DNA of 64,000 nt, taken from positions 69,854-133,853 of the forward strand of contig NZ_JAAOXD010000009.1 in NCBI RefSeq assembly GCF_014694315.1, in the 5' to 3' direction. This DNA comes from Arthrobacter ipis. GTDB taxonomy: Bacteria; Actinomycetota; Actinomycetes; Actinomycetales; Micrococcaceae. Below the pieces are notes generated by a model that saw only the letters and a list, made by a program, of their open reading frames with translations, made no database searches and was not told the DNA's origin. Position 1 is the first letter of the stretch. Each line of letters opens with the position of its first letter. The position numbers and the translations under genes are program-made. Below are positions 7,965 to 16,416 of this stretch, piece after piece.

Positions 7965-8759
7965 ATGCGTTTAGCAGTCGCCCAGATCGTCAGCAGCGCC
8001 GACCTCACGGCCAATCTGGAGCTGGTCCGGGATTACGCCACCCGGGCAAAAGAGGCCGGGGCCGAACTGGTGGTGTTCCCCGAGGCCTCCATGTGCGCCT
8101 TCGGAAATCCGCTGGCAGATATCGCCGAACCACTGGACGGGCCGTGGGCCACCGCGGTCCGGGCAATTGCCGCGGAACTGGACATCGCCGTCGTCGTTGG
8201 CATGTTCACGCCCGGGGCGGGCGGACGGGTGCGGAACACCCTGCTGGTGACCGGCCCCGGCATCGACACGTCCTACGACAAGATCCACCTCTTCGACGCG
8301 TTCGGCTTTGCCGAGTCCGATTCGGTGGATGCGGGTACGACGCCGGTGACCTTCGAAGTCAACGGCACCGCTATTGGCCTGGCCACCTGCTACGACGTGC
8401 GCTTCCCGGCGCTGTTCACGGCCAACGCGAGGGCCGGCGCTGCCATCAACATCGTCTGCGCGTCCTGGGGTGCCGGGGAAGGAAAGGCCGAGCAGTGGGA
8501 CCTGCTGGTCCGCGCCCGGGCGGTGGACAGCACCACGTTTGTGGTGGCGTGCGGGCAGGGCGATCCGGCCACCCTCGGGCTCCCGTCCGCCGGCGCTGCG
8601 CCCACCGGGATCGGCCACAGCGCTGTGATTTCCCCGCTGGGTTCTCCACTGGCGGCGCTGGGCGGCGAACCTGAACTGGCCGTGGTGGACTTCGATCCGG
8701 CCATCATCCCGGACGTCCGCGGAAAGTTGCCCGTGCTGGCAAACGCCCGGAGTTTCTAG
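7965..8759 (+). CDS. Carbon-nitrogen hydrolase (nitrilase superfamily)
   Basis: The 264-residue protein carries the Glu-Lys-Cys catalytic triad of the superfamily: Glu40 in VVFPEAS, Lys106 in YDKIHLF, and Cys142 in ATCYDVRFP. Length and motifs fit a small cytosolic amidase of the omega-amidase/deaminated-glutathione amidase type rather than a true nitrilase; the exact substrate cannot be read from sequence. It hydrolyses C-N bonds of amides, releasing ammonia and an acid. It is divergent from the FCD-GntR gene and probably co-regulated with DUF2848 and the MHS transporter, so these four genes look like an amide-uptake-and-hydrolysis cassette. Confidence 0.9.
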   Translation: MRLAVAQIVSSADLTANLELVRDYATRAKEAGAELVVFPEASMCAFGNPLADIAEPLDGPWATAVRAIAAELDIAVVVGMFTPGAGGRVRNTLLVTGPGIDTSYDKIHLFDAFGFAESDSVDAGTTPVTFEVNGTAIGLATCYDVRFPALFTANARAGAAINIVCASWGAGEGKAEQWDLLVRARAVDSTTFVVACGQGDPATLGLPSAGAAPTGIGHSAVISPLGSPLAALGGEPELAVVDFDPAIIPDVRGKLPVLANARSF

Positions 8760-8791
8760 GCTCGCCAGACGGGTTCCCGGGAAATACGACG

Positions 8792-8830
8792 GCGGGGCGC
8801 GGCCACCTTGGTGGCCACGCCCCGCTTTTC
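8792..8830. terminator. Terminator after nitrilase gene
   Basis: GCGGGGCGCGGCCACC pairs with GGTGGCCACGCCCCGC (one mismatch) with almost no loop, followed by TTTTCTCTTT. It lies between convergent genes (nitrilase and DUF1445). Confidence 0.85.
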
Positions 8831-8857
8831 TCTTTGGTCAGTTCCCTTCCGGCACGA

Positions 8858-9673
8858 CTAGTTAGCCGCCGGCACGCGGTAGGAGCTTTCCGGAACATCC
8901 GTGATGAACATGTGCCCGGGTGCGTGGCTGATCGCGAACGCCGGCCTGGATGCCATCACCGCGCTCTGCGGTGTGACTCCGCAGGCCCAGAAAACCGGCA
9001 CTTCCCCGGGCCGAATGTCCACCGGATCCCCGAAATCTGGCCGGGAAATATCGGCAATGCCCAGGTCCTCGGGCGATCCGACATGGACCGGCGCGCCGTG
9101 GACCTTCGGCACCTCCGCGGTCACGCTGATGGCGGTTTCCACCAGTTCGGCCGGCATCGGGCGCATCGAGACGACCATGGGGCCGTGGATCCGTCCTGCC
9201 GGGGTGCACTCGACGCTGGTGCGGTACATGGGCACATTGCGCCCCATCTCGGTGTGGCGAAGCGGGATGCCGGCGCCGGCCAGGGCGGCTTCGAACGTGA
9301 AGCTGCAGCCGATCAGCACGCCCACCATGTCGTCGCGCCAAAGCGGGGTGGCGTCGGGGACCTCGGCGGAAAGGACTCCGTCCTCCCACACCCGGTAGGC
9401 GGGGATGTCGGTCCGGATGTCCGAACCCGCGGCGAGGGAACTTTCGTACTTGCCGGCCGGAATGACGTCGATGACGGGGCAGGCCTTGGGATTGAGCCGG
9501 CAGAACTCCAGGAATTCCTCGGCGTAGTCAGCCGTCACCGCTATCAGGTTCGCCTGCGTGTAGCCATCGCTCCAGCCGGAGGTCGGGGTGACCAGGCCGT
9601 TGCGGAACTGCCGGCGGGCTTCGGCCGGCGCCACGAGTCCGTTCGACTGACTGATGGCATTCTCCTGGCTCAT
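8858..9673 (-). CDS. DUF1445 hydro-lyase, D-glutamate cyclase family
   Basis: The 271-residue product matches the DUF1445/YcsI family; a mammalian member (DGLUCY) is D-glutamate cyclase, converting D-glutamate to 5-oxo-D-proline. Family-like blocks are APAEARRQFRNGLVTPTSGW near the start, IGCSFTFEAAL, GPMVVSMRPM and the C-terminal ISHAPGHMFITD. The ATG at 9673 is chosen because it overlaps the upstream transporter stop as ATGA; a longer frame begins inside the transporter gene and lacks family similarity. In Bacillus, ycsI sits in the ycs-kip operon with pxpA and the kipI/kipA genes; here the same set of functions lies within 7 kb, supporting a role in 5-oxoproline or related lactam metabolism. 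Confidence 0.87.
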   Translation of the reverse strand: MSQENAISQSNGLVAPAEARRQFRNGLVTPTSGWSDGYTQANLIAVTADYAEEFLEFCRLNPKACPVIDVIPAGKYESSLAAGSDIRTDIPAYRVWEDGVLSAEVPDATPLWRDDMVGVLIGCSFTFEAALAGAGIPLRHTEMGRNVPMYRTSVECTPAGRIHGPMVVSMRPMPAELVETAISVTAEVPKVHGAPVHVGSPEDLGIADISRPDFGDPVDIRPGEVPVFWACGVTPQSAVMASRPAFAISHAPGHMFITDVPESSYRVPAAN

Positions 9674-11031
9674 AGGGTGCCGCTCTCTACTATTTCGGTG
9701 GACCCCTTCAGGTACTCCTCGTCCTCTGCCACATTGGAGTCCCGGCCGATGGCCAGGCCCACGATTGTCAGCAGGCAAGCGACGCTGAGATAGATGGCCA
9801 CCGGGACCCAGCTGTGGAAGGTGCTCTGCAGCAGGGTGAACATGAACGGTGCGATGGCGCCGCCGATGATGCCCGCGAAGGTGTACGCCAGCGAGCTTCC
9901 GGTGGAGCGGAGCCGCGGCGTGAACTGCTCGACGACGAACGCGGCCTGCGGGCCGTACATGAAGGAATGGCAGAGCAGGCCGAGTACGGTTCCCACGACG
10001 AGCATCACCGGGGAACGGCCTTCAAGCACGATGAAGAACAGGTAGGCCCAGACAGCGGCAGCCACTGCAGCGATGCCGTAAACGAGGCGCCGGTTGATCC
10101 GGTCGGAGATGGCGCCCGCAAGCGGCATCGTGAACAGCTGGAGGCCTGAACCGACCAGTACCGCCACGAGGACCTGGCCACGGTCGAAGCCAAGTTCCTG
10201 GATGCCGTACGTCAGGGTGAAGACGGTACACAATGCGTAGGTGACGTCCGGGCCGATGCGGCTGAGCATGGCAGCAAGGAGCGGACGGCGCTGCGTGGTG
10301 AGGACTTCCCTGATCGGGGCTTTGGGCTGGTCGCCGCGGGCTTCCATGGCCTTGAAAATGGGGGTGTCCTCGAGCTTGAGGCGGATCCACAACCCGAACG
10401 CCACCAGCACGGCCGAGATCAGGAACGCAATGCGCCAGCCGTAGTCCAGGAAGGCCTGCTCGGACAGGGTGAGCGTGAGGACGGCGAGTGCGCCGTTGGC
10501 CAGCAGGTTGCCTGCGGGCGGGCCGATCTGCGCTGCGGAGGCCCAGAAACCGCGACGGCGGGGGTCGCCGAATTCGCTGGACAGCAGGACCGCGCCGCCC
10601 CACTCGCCGCCCACGCCGACGCCCTGCGCGAACCGCAGGAAGACGAGGATGGCCGGGGCCAGGATGCCGATGTTGCCATAGGTAGGCAGCAGGCCGATGA
10701 GGAAGGTGGCGACGCCGATCAGCATCAGCGTGATGACCAGGATCTTCTTGCGGCCGATCTCGTCGCCGAGCCGGCCGAAAATGATGCCGCCGACCGGCCG
10801 GGAAATGTAGCCCACCGCGTAGGTGGAGAACGCCAGCAGGGTGCCCGTCACCGGGTCCGAGGCCGGGAAGAAGATCAGCGGGAAAACGATGGCGGCCGCG
10901 GCGGAGTAGACCGCGAAGTCGTAGAACTCCAGCGCGGTACCGGTGAGGCTGGCCGCGAATGCTTTGTACATGTCCTTGCGCCCGACAGCGGGCCTGGAAC
11001 CTGCGGAGGCCATTGCGGATTGATTGGCCAT
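9670..11031 (-). CDS. MHS-family MFS transporter (second paralogue)
   Basis: This 453-residue transporter is a close paralogue of the one at 5799-7193: shared blocks include YKAFAASLTGTALE, YDFAVYSAAAA, RPVGGIIFGRLGD and FMYGPQAAF. Twelve helices and MFS motif A (GRLGDEIGRKK) are evident. The ATG at 11031 has GGAGGA six bases upstream; the frame extends further upstream but through the regulatory region. It overlaps the DUF1445 gene by 4 bases (ATGA), so transporter and enzyme are co-translated. Two GntR-type sites at 11184-11223 precede it. The cargo is likely an acidic amino acid derivative or lactam; this is inference from the neighbours. Confidence 0.9.
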   Translation of the reverse strand: MANQSAMASAGSRPAVGRKDMYKAFAASLTGTALEFYDFAVYSAAAAIVFPLIFFPASDPVTGTLLAFSTYAVGYISRPVGGIIFGRLGDEIGRKKILVITLMLIGVATFLIGLLPTYGNIGILAPAILVFLRFAQGVGVGGEWGGAVLLSSEFGDPRRRGFWASAAQIGPPAGNLLANGALAVLTLTLSEQAFLDYGWRIAFLISAVLVAFGLWIRLKLEDTPIFKAMEARGDQPKAPIREVLTTQRRPLLAAMLSRIGPDVTYALCTVFTLTYGIQELGFDRGQVLVAVLVGSGLQLFTMPLAGAISDRINRRLVYGIAAVAAAVWAYLFFIVLEGRSPVMLVVGTVLGLLCHSFMYGPQAAFVVEQFTPRLRSTGSSLAYTFAGIIGGAIAPFMFTLLQSTFHSWVPVAIYLSVACLLTIVGLAIGRDSNVAEDEEYLKGSTEIVESGTL

Positions 11032-11183
11032 TTTGTTCCTCCATGAAGAGTGTGGATGCCTCCGTCGTGCTGCGGATGCGCTGTTGTGCCAGCCTGCCCG
11101 GGCCTGCGACGTTGACAAGGCGCGGGCACTGGGGCTGGTTGGCGGCTTCCCCGGGAGAGCCGCCGAAAGCGGAGCATTCTGTT

Positions 11184-11223
11184 GGATTGTGGAAATGTAG
11201 AACAATCCGAACTTGTTGAACAA
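11184..11223. promoter_or_regulatory. GntR operator sites upstream of MHS/DUF1445 operon
   Basis: Two elements: GGATTGT-N11-ACAATCC (11184-11208) and TTGTTGAACAA (11213-11223). The second fits the FadR-subfamily consensus TNGTNNNACNA. Both GGATTGT and TTGTTGAACA recur at 12008-12029 before pxpA, so the FCD-GntR encoded between them probably controls both operons. Confidence 0.6.
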
Positions 11224-11302
11224 TGTACGCGACCTGGGTCACACCGTCAAGGCGTGCATCACACCGGCAAGGGCAGTGGCTGCAACTACAGAAAAGCGCC
11301 AG

Positions 11303-11977
11303 CTATGACGCGTGAACTGCGGTCTGGTGCTCCTCGGACCTGGCGAGGTAGGACAGGAGGCGCTCGGCCGCGAGGTCATTGTCCCCCGCTTCGAGGGCCT
11401 TGCAGATCTGGTCGTTGTCAGCCAGGTAGTCCTGGTAGAAGCCGCCGTCAATGGAGGCCTTGTGGAAGAACAGCCGCATCTCGGCCAGCACCTGCGACAT
11501 GATGACATTCAGGCGTTCGCTGCCGGCCATCGCCACCAGGGCACCATGGAAATGCGCATTCGCGCTCCCCAGTCCCTCACTGTCGCCGGCCTTGGCAGCG
11601 CGCTTCCCTTCCTCCACGGCAGCGCGCACTGCGGCGATACTTTCGATGCTTCCGCCACCGCGAACCGCACTGACCTCGATGGCGCGCCGGACGATGTAGA
11701 CGTCATGAATGTCGCTGACCTCGAGGCTGGCAACAAAGACGCCCCGGTTGGGCTGCCGGACCACCAGGCGCTCGCTGGCGAGCTCGGCAAACGCCTCGCG
11801 CACCGTATTGCGTGAAACCCCGAGCTCCTCGGAGAGTGCTTCTTCCTTCAGCTTCGCCCCGGGAAGAAGCGCACCTTCCGCAATTTGGAGCCGCAGCTCA
11901 CTGGCAACGCGGGTGGCCACCGCGGGCACGGCGACGCGCAGCCTCGATACACCTGAACTCGGATTGACTGTGGCCAT
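11303..11977 (-). CDS. GntR-family regulator with FCD domain, lactam cluster
   Basis: The 224-residue protein has a winged helix with recognition region LGVSRNTVREAFAELASERL (about residues 52-71), followed by an FCD domain (about 85-215) with ANAHFHGALV carrying the expected ligand-site histidine. It is divergent from pxpA across 92 bases that contain its probable operator, and its 3' side faces the MHS/DUF1445 operon. The identical operator words on both sides argue that it regulates uptake and breakdown together. In Bacillus the analogous operon is controlled by an IclR protein (KipR), so the regulator type has been exchanged here. Confidence 0.88.
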   Translation of the reverse strand: MATVNPSSGVSRLRVAVPAVATRVASELRLQIAEGALLPGAKLKEEALSEELGVSRNTVREAFAELASERLVVRQPNRGVFVASLEVSDIHDVYIVRRAIEVSAVRGGGSIESIAAVRAAVEEGKRAAKAGDSEGLGSANAHFHGALVAMAGSERLNVIMSQVLAEMRLFFHKASIDGGFYQDYLADNDQICKALEAGDNDLAAERLLSYLARSEEHQTAVHAS

Positions 11978-12007
11978 ACACCGAATTTACACGAACCAAC
12001 CACAATT

Positions 12008-12029
12008 GGATTGTTGAATTGTTGAACAT
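12008..12029. promoter_or_regulatory. GntR operator between regulator gene and pxpA
   Basis: GGATTGTTGAATTGTTGAAC begins at 12008 and contains overlapping TTGTTGAA half-sites; TTGTTGAACAT matches the FadR-type consensus except for its last base. The same words occur at 11184-11223. Confidence 0.6.
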
Positions 12030-12069
12030 TTTCGCCGGAGGGTGCATCCTTGTGTAAGGACGACTTGAG

Positions 12070-12840
12070 ATGAGGGTCACAATGCACGCAATTGATTTGA
12101 ACAGTGACGTCGGTGAATCCTTCGGGCGATGGAGCCTGGGAGACGATGCGGCCATAATGGCTTCCCTGTCCAGCGCCAACGTGGCCTGCGGATTCCACGC
12201 CGGGGACCCCAGCGTCATCCGGGCAACCTGCGAGGCCGCCGCCAAGTCCGGCGTGGTGGTCGGGGCTCATGTGGGCTACCGCGACCTTGCCGGATTCGGA
12301 CGCCGGTACATGGACGTCGACCCGCGCGAACTGGCCGACGACGTCGTCTACCAGATCGGCGCGCTGCAGGCACTGGCCGCAACGGCCGGCACCCGGGTCC
12401 GCTACGTCAAGCCGCACGGCGGCCTCTACAACGCGATCGTCCACAACACCGCGCAGGCACGCGCCGTGGTGGACGCGGTGAAGTCGGTAAATCCCGATCT
12501 GCCCATCCTTGGCCTGCCAGGATCCGAAGTGCTGCGGCTCGCGGAGGAAGCCGGGCTCCGCGCCGTCTCCGAGGCGTTCGCGGACCGTGCGTACAACCCC
12601 GACGGCACGCTGACCTCCCGCACCCAGCCGGGTTCCGTCTTGGAGGACCCTGAGTCGGTTGCCGCCCGTGTCCTGCAGATGACCACCGGGGAGGCCATCA
12701 CCGCGATCGACGGCTCGGATCTGCTGATCAATGCTGAATCGGTGTGCGTCCACGGGGATTCACCCGGCGCGGTGGCTATGGCCGTCGCCGTGAAGAGGGC
12801 GCTCGACGCCGCCGGCATCACCATCAAGGCCTTCGTCTAG
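12070..12840 (+). CDS. pxpA: 5-oxoprolinase subunit A (LamB/YcsF family)
   Basis: The product matches PxpA, the subunit of the ATP-dependent prokaryotic 5-oxoprolinase PxpABC that opens pyroglutamate to glutamate. Clear family blocks are IDLNSDVGESFG at the start, NVACGFHAGD, GVVVGAHVGYRDLAGFGRR, VRYVKPHGGLYN and VCVHGDSPGAV near the end. ATG at 12070 has AAGGA ten bases upstream; ATG at 12082 gives the usual family N-terminus (HAIDLNSDVGE) with GAGGG five bases upstream and may be the true start. It is first in a three-gene operon: the next gene begins one base after its stop. Confidence 0.93.
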   Translation: MRVTMHAIDLNSDVGESFGRWSLGDDAAIMASLSSANVACGFHAGDPSVIRATCEAAAKSGVVVGAHVGYRDLAGFGRRYMDVDPRELADDVVYQIGALQALAATAGTRVRYVKPHGGLYNAIVHNTAQARAVVDAVKSVNPDLPILGLPGSEVLRLAEEAGLRAVSEAFADRAYNPDGTLTSRTQPGSVLEDPESVAARVLQMTTGEAITAIDGSDLLINAESVCVHGDSPGAVAMAVAVKRALDAAGITIKAFV

Positions 12841-12841
12841 C

Positions 12842-14653
12842 ATGAAGCGACGGATTCAGGACCCCATGGCACACACCAACATTGACGCGCCTTCCTCTTC
12901 GTCCGGCCAGCCCGCGCCGGAGGCAATCCCAAATTCTCTGCCCCCAAACACCGCGCCTTCGAGCGGCCCCCGCCCCGGCAGGGTACGCGCGGTGCGGCCG
13001 GTGGGAACGCGCACTGTCCTCGCCGTGGTTTCCGGCACGCAGGATGTCCTCGCCCTGCAGGCCGCACTCCTTGAGGCTCCGTTTCCGGGCCAGCAGGATG
13101 TCCTGGCCGCCGCCGAGACCGTCATGGTCAGGGCAGATTCCCCCGCAGCCGCACGGCGCATCGGGCAGGCCCTCCTGGAGCTGGATCTCACGGCACCGGC
13201 GGAGCAGGCCGGCGGCCTGGTGGTCATTGACACCGTGTACGACGGCGAGGATCTCGCCGAGGTTGGGAAGCTAACCGGCCTCGGTGCCGACGGTGTGATC
13301 ACCGCCCATACGGGCCAGGTCTGGACCGTTGCCTTCGCTGGTTTCGCACCGGGCTTTGGCTACATGGTGGGCGAGAACCAGGCCTTGGAGGTTCCGCGCC
13401 GGAGTTCCCCGCGCACGGCGGTCCCGGCGGGATCGGTGGCGCTGGCCGGCAACTACTCGGCCGTCTACCCGCGCAAGTCTCCGGGTGGCTGGCAGCTAAT
13501 CGGCCGCACCGGAGCCAAGATGTGGGACCTCGACCGTCCGGAACCGGCGCTGGCAAGCCCCGGGCACCGCGTCCAGTTCCGTGCCGTCCGCGACGTGGTT
13601 CAGCTGGCTAGTCAAGGATCCCAGGACAGCCAACAGACTGATCCGGCCACGGCCTCCGGACTCCGTGTCCTGTCGCCCGGCATTCACAGCCTCATCGAGG
13701 ACCTTGGCCGGCAGGGGCATTCGGCCCTCGGCGTTTCCGCCGCCGGTGCGCTGGACCGGGCTTCGCTCCGCCGGGCCAACCGCCTCGTTGGGAACGCGCC
13801 GTCCGCCGCCGCCATCGAAACCGTCTCCGGCGGGCTCAGGCTCCAGGCCGTCGGGGACCAGGTCCTGGCCGTAGCGGGGGCGCCGTCGGCACTCACCGTC
13901 GTGACGCCGTCGGCCGCCCCCACCGAAACGGAAACCGACCCGGCGGAAACCGGCGATACAGAGGCGCGGCAGCGCACCGTCCCGGTGGCCGCGCCGTTCG
14001 CCCTGCTCGACGGCGAAATCCTCACCATCGGTGTTCCCGCCGCCGGCTTCCGCAGCTATGTCGCTGTCCGGGGCGGGGTGGACGCACCACCGGTGCTGGG
14101 CAGCCGCTCCACGGACACGATGTCCGGTATCGGGCCGAAGCCGCTGGCAGCGAACCAGCTGCTGCCGTCCGGCGGCGCCGCCGAATCCGGTGTCGTGGGC
14201 AGCCCGGAAATCCAGCCTGACTATCCCGGCGAGGACGTCACCGTGCTGGACATCATCCTCGGACCGCGCGCTGACTGGTTCGACCAGGCCGCGATCGACT
14301 CCCTCTGCGCACAGGACTGGACGGTCAAGCCGGAGTCCAACCGCGTGGGCATGAGGCTGCAGGGAACACCCCTGGAGCGGAGCCGCACGGGCGAGCTTCC
14401 CAGCGAGGGAACGGTAGCGGGCGCCATCCAGATGCCCCCGGAGGGCCTGCCCGTGCTCTTCCTCGCCGACCATCCTATTACAGGCGGGTACCCGGTGATC
14501 GGCGTGGTGGTCGACGACCAACTCGACCTGGCCGCCCAGATCCCGATCGGCGGCAGCATCCGCTTCCGTATCGCCCCCGAAACTGCCGCCCCCGCCGGCC
14601 CCTCCGAAGAGACTCCTCACGAAGAGACTCCACAAAGAAAAGCGAGCAACTGA
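12842..14653 (+). CDS. PxpB-PxpC fusion (AHS1-AHS2), oxoprolinase/carboxyltransferase-like
   Basis: This 603-residue protein joins the two KipI/KipA-type domains normally made as PxpB and PxpC. AHS1 (about residues 45-245) shows FAPGFGYM, RRSSPRTAVPAGSVA and YPRKSPGGW; AHS2 (about 270-585) shows SLIEDLGRQGH, GVSAAGALDRASLRRANRLVGN, YVAVRGGVDAPPVLGSRSTD and ITGGYPVIGVV. The AHS1-AHS2 pair is also the carboxyltransferase portion of urea carboxylase. The gene starts one base after pxpA and its TGA overlaps the next ATG (TGATG), so all three are translationally coupled. An acidic/threonine-rich linker near residue 365-385 interrupts AHS2. Whether the complex acts as an oxoprolinase or a biotin-dependent lactam carboxylase is open. 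Confidence 0.9.
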   Translation: MKRRIQDPMAHTNIDAPSSSSGQPAPEAIPNSLPPNTAPSSGPRPGRVRAVRPVGTRTVLAVVSGTQDVLALQAALLEAPFPGQQDVLAAAETVMVRADSPAAARRIGQALLELDLTAPAEQAGGLVVIDTVYDGEDLAEVGKLTGLGADGVITAHTGQVWTVAFAGFAPGFGYMVGENQALEVPRRSSPRTAVPAGSVALAGNYSAVYPRKSPGGWQLIGRTGAKMWDLDRPEPALASPGHRVQFRAVRDVVQLASQGSQDSQQTDPATASGLRVLSPGIHSLIEDLGRQGHSALGVSAAGALDRASLRRANRLVGNAPSAAAIETVSGGLRLQAVGDQVLAVAGAPSALTVVTPSAAPTETETDPAETGDTEARQRTVPVAAPFALLDGEILTIGVPAAGFRSYVAVRGGVDAPPVLGSRSTDTMSGIGPKPLAANQLLPSGGAAESGVVGSPEIQPDYPGEDVTVLDIILGPRADWFDQAAIDSLCAQDWTVKPESNRVGMRLQGTPLERSRTGELPSEGTVAGAIQMPPEGLPVLFLADHPITGGYPVIGVVVDDQLDLAAQIPIGGSIRFRIAPETAAPAGPSEETPHEETPQRKASN

Positions 14654-16416
14654 TGCACAAGGTCCTCATTGCCAACCGCGGCGAAATCGCCGTCCGGATC
14701 GCCCGGGCCTGCGACGATGCACAGCTGGCCTCCGTGGCTGTGTATGCGGACATCGACGCGGACGCCATGCACGTCGCCGCCGCGGACGAGGCGTTCAGCC
14801 TCGGCGGTAACTCCCCGGCCGACACCTACCTGAACATCGAGAAACTCCTCGGCGCGGCAGCCGCTGCCGGGGCGGACGCGGTCCATCCCGGGTACGGCTT
14901 CCTGTCCGAGAACGCGGACTTTGCGCAGGCCGTGCTCGACGCCGGACTCGCCTGGATCGGGCCGACGCCGGAGGCGATCCGCCAGCTGGGCAACAAGATC
15001 ACGGCACGCGAGATCGCGGTCCGTGCCGGCGCCCCGCTCGTGGCAGGCAGCGACGGGCCGGTGGAATCCGCCGCCGAAGCCCGCGCCTTCGCGGAGCAGC
15101 ACGGGCTCCCTATCGCCATCAAGGCGGCCTTCGGCGGCGGCGGGCGTGGCCTCAAGGTGGTGCGGAACATGGAGGAGGTCGAGGAGGCCTTCGACTCCGC
15201 CGTGCGCGAGGCGGTGGCCGCGTTCGGCCGCGGCGAATGCTTCGTGGAACGCTACCTGGACCGGCCGCGGCACGTGGAGGCGCAGGTGCTGGCCGACACG
15301 CACGGCAACGTCATCGTCGTCGGAACCCGCGACTGTTCCCTCCAGCGGCGCCACCAGAAGCTGGTGGAGGAGGCCCCCGCGCCGTTCCTCAGCGACGGGC
15401 AGCGGGGGCAGATTTACGACGCCGCCAAGGCAGTTTGCCGGGAGGCGCGCTACTCGGGTGCGGGGACGGTGGAGTTCCTGGTCGCCGCCGACGGCACCGT
15501 GGCCTTCCTGGAGGTGAACACGCGGCTGCAGGTGGAACACCCCATCACCGAGGAAACCACCGGGATCGATCTGGTACAGGAGCAGTTCCGGATCGCCGCC
15601 GGGGAACGGCTGTCCCATACGGAAGACCCGGCTCCGCGCGGCCACGCTTTTGAATTCAGGATCAACGCCGAGGACGTGGGGCGCGGCTTCCTGCCCTCCC
15701 CCGGCACCGTCACCGAATTCACCGCACCCACCGGCCCCGGCATCCGGCTGGACACCGGCGTCCACTCCGGCTCCTTCGTCGCTCCGCAGTTCGACTCGCT
15801 CCTGGCGAAGCTGATCGTCACCGGAGCCGACCGCCAGCAGGCGCTCCGGCGCGCCCGCCGCGCGCTGGCCGAGATCAGCATCACCGGCGTGGCCACCGTC
15901 CTGCCCTTCCACCGCGCCGTGGTGGAGGCAGCGGACTTCACGTCCGAGACCGGTCTGGACGTCCACACCCGCTGGATCGAGACGGACTTCGCCGGCCAGA
16001 TCCCGGCAGATCCCGACTTCAGCACCACCGGCCCCGAAGGCCGGCGGCGCACCGTCACCGTCGACGTGGACGGCCGCCGGCTTGCCGTCGGGCTTCCGGC
16101 CGACCTGCTGGACGGCTGGGCCCGATCGGGCCAGGCACTTCCCGGCGGCCTGGGTGCCTCTTCGGTCGCTGGCTCTCCCGACGGCGGGTCCAGCACCCCT
16201 GACCCGGCCGAACTCCGGGCCGCCATGAGCGGCACCGTGGTGAAGTGGCTCGTGGAGCCGGGTACCGATGTGGCAGCGGGTGATCCGGTGGTGGTGCTGG
16301 AGGCGATGAAGATGGAGACCAGCGTTCCCGCCCATCGGGGCGGCGTCCTGTCCGGCGTCGCCGCTGGCCCCGGCGAAGTGGTCACGTCCGGCTCGGTCCT
16401 GGCGCTCATCGGGTAG
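14653..16416 (+). CDS. Biotin carboxylase-BCCP fusion of the oxoprolinase operon
   Basis: Residues 1-450 form a biotin carboxylase: HKVLIANRGEIAVRIAR, HPGYGFLSEN, the ATP-grasp glycine loop FGGGGRGLKVV, GTRDCSLQRRHQK and EVNTRLQVEHP. A variable linker follows, then a biotinyl carrier domain (about 515-587) with the attachment motif EAMKMET. It therefore charges its own biotin with CO2 using ATP. No AccD-type carboxyltransferase is encoded nearby; the only carboxyltransferase-like partner is the coupled AHS1-AHS2 protein. Actinobacterial acyl-CoA carboxylase alpha chains have the same architecture, so an acyl-CoA role elsewhere cannot be excluded, but operon coupling argues for a dedicated lactam/amide role. 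Confidence 0.9.
   Translation: MHKVLIANRGEIAVRIARACDDAQLASVAVYADIDADAMHVAAADEAFSLGGNSPADTYLNIEKLLGAAAAAGADAVHPGYGFLSENADFAQAVLDAGLAWIGPTPEAIRQLGNKITAREIAVRAGAPLVAGSDGPVESAAEARAFAEQHGLPIAIKAAFGGGGRGLKVVRNMEEVEEAFDSAVREAVAAFGRGECFVERYLDRPRHVEAQVLADTHGNVIVVGTRDCSLQRRHQKLVEEAPAPFLSDGQRGQIYDAAKAVCREARYSGAGTVEFLVAADGTVAFLEVNTRLQVEHPITEETTGIDLVQEQFRIAAGERLSHTEDPAPRGHAFEFRINAEDVGRGFLPSPGTVTEFTAPTGPGIRLDTGVHSGSFVAPQFDSLLAKLIVTGADRQQALRRARRALAEISITGVATVLPFHRAVVEAADFTSETGLDVHTRWIETDFAGQIPADPDFSTTGPEGRRRTVTVDVDGRRLAVGLPADLLDGWARSGQALPGGLGASSVAGSPDGGSSTPDPAELRAAMSGTVVKWLVEPGTDVAAGDPVVVLEAMKMETSVPAHRGGVLSGVAAGPGEVVTSGSVLALIG

Noticed and set aside
14653..16416. Calling the gene accA/accC of fatty acid synthesis
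   Set aside because: The architecture fits acyl-CoA carboxylase alpha chains, but coupling to pxpBC and absence of a carboxyltransferase gene make a specific fatty-acid name unsupported.
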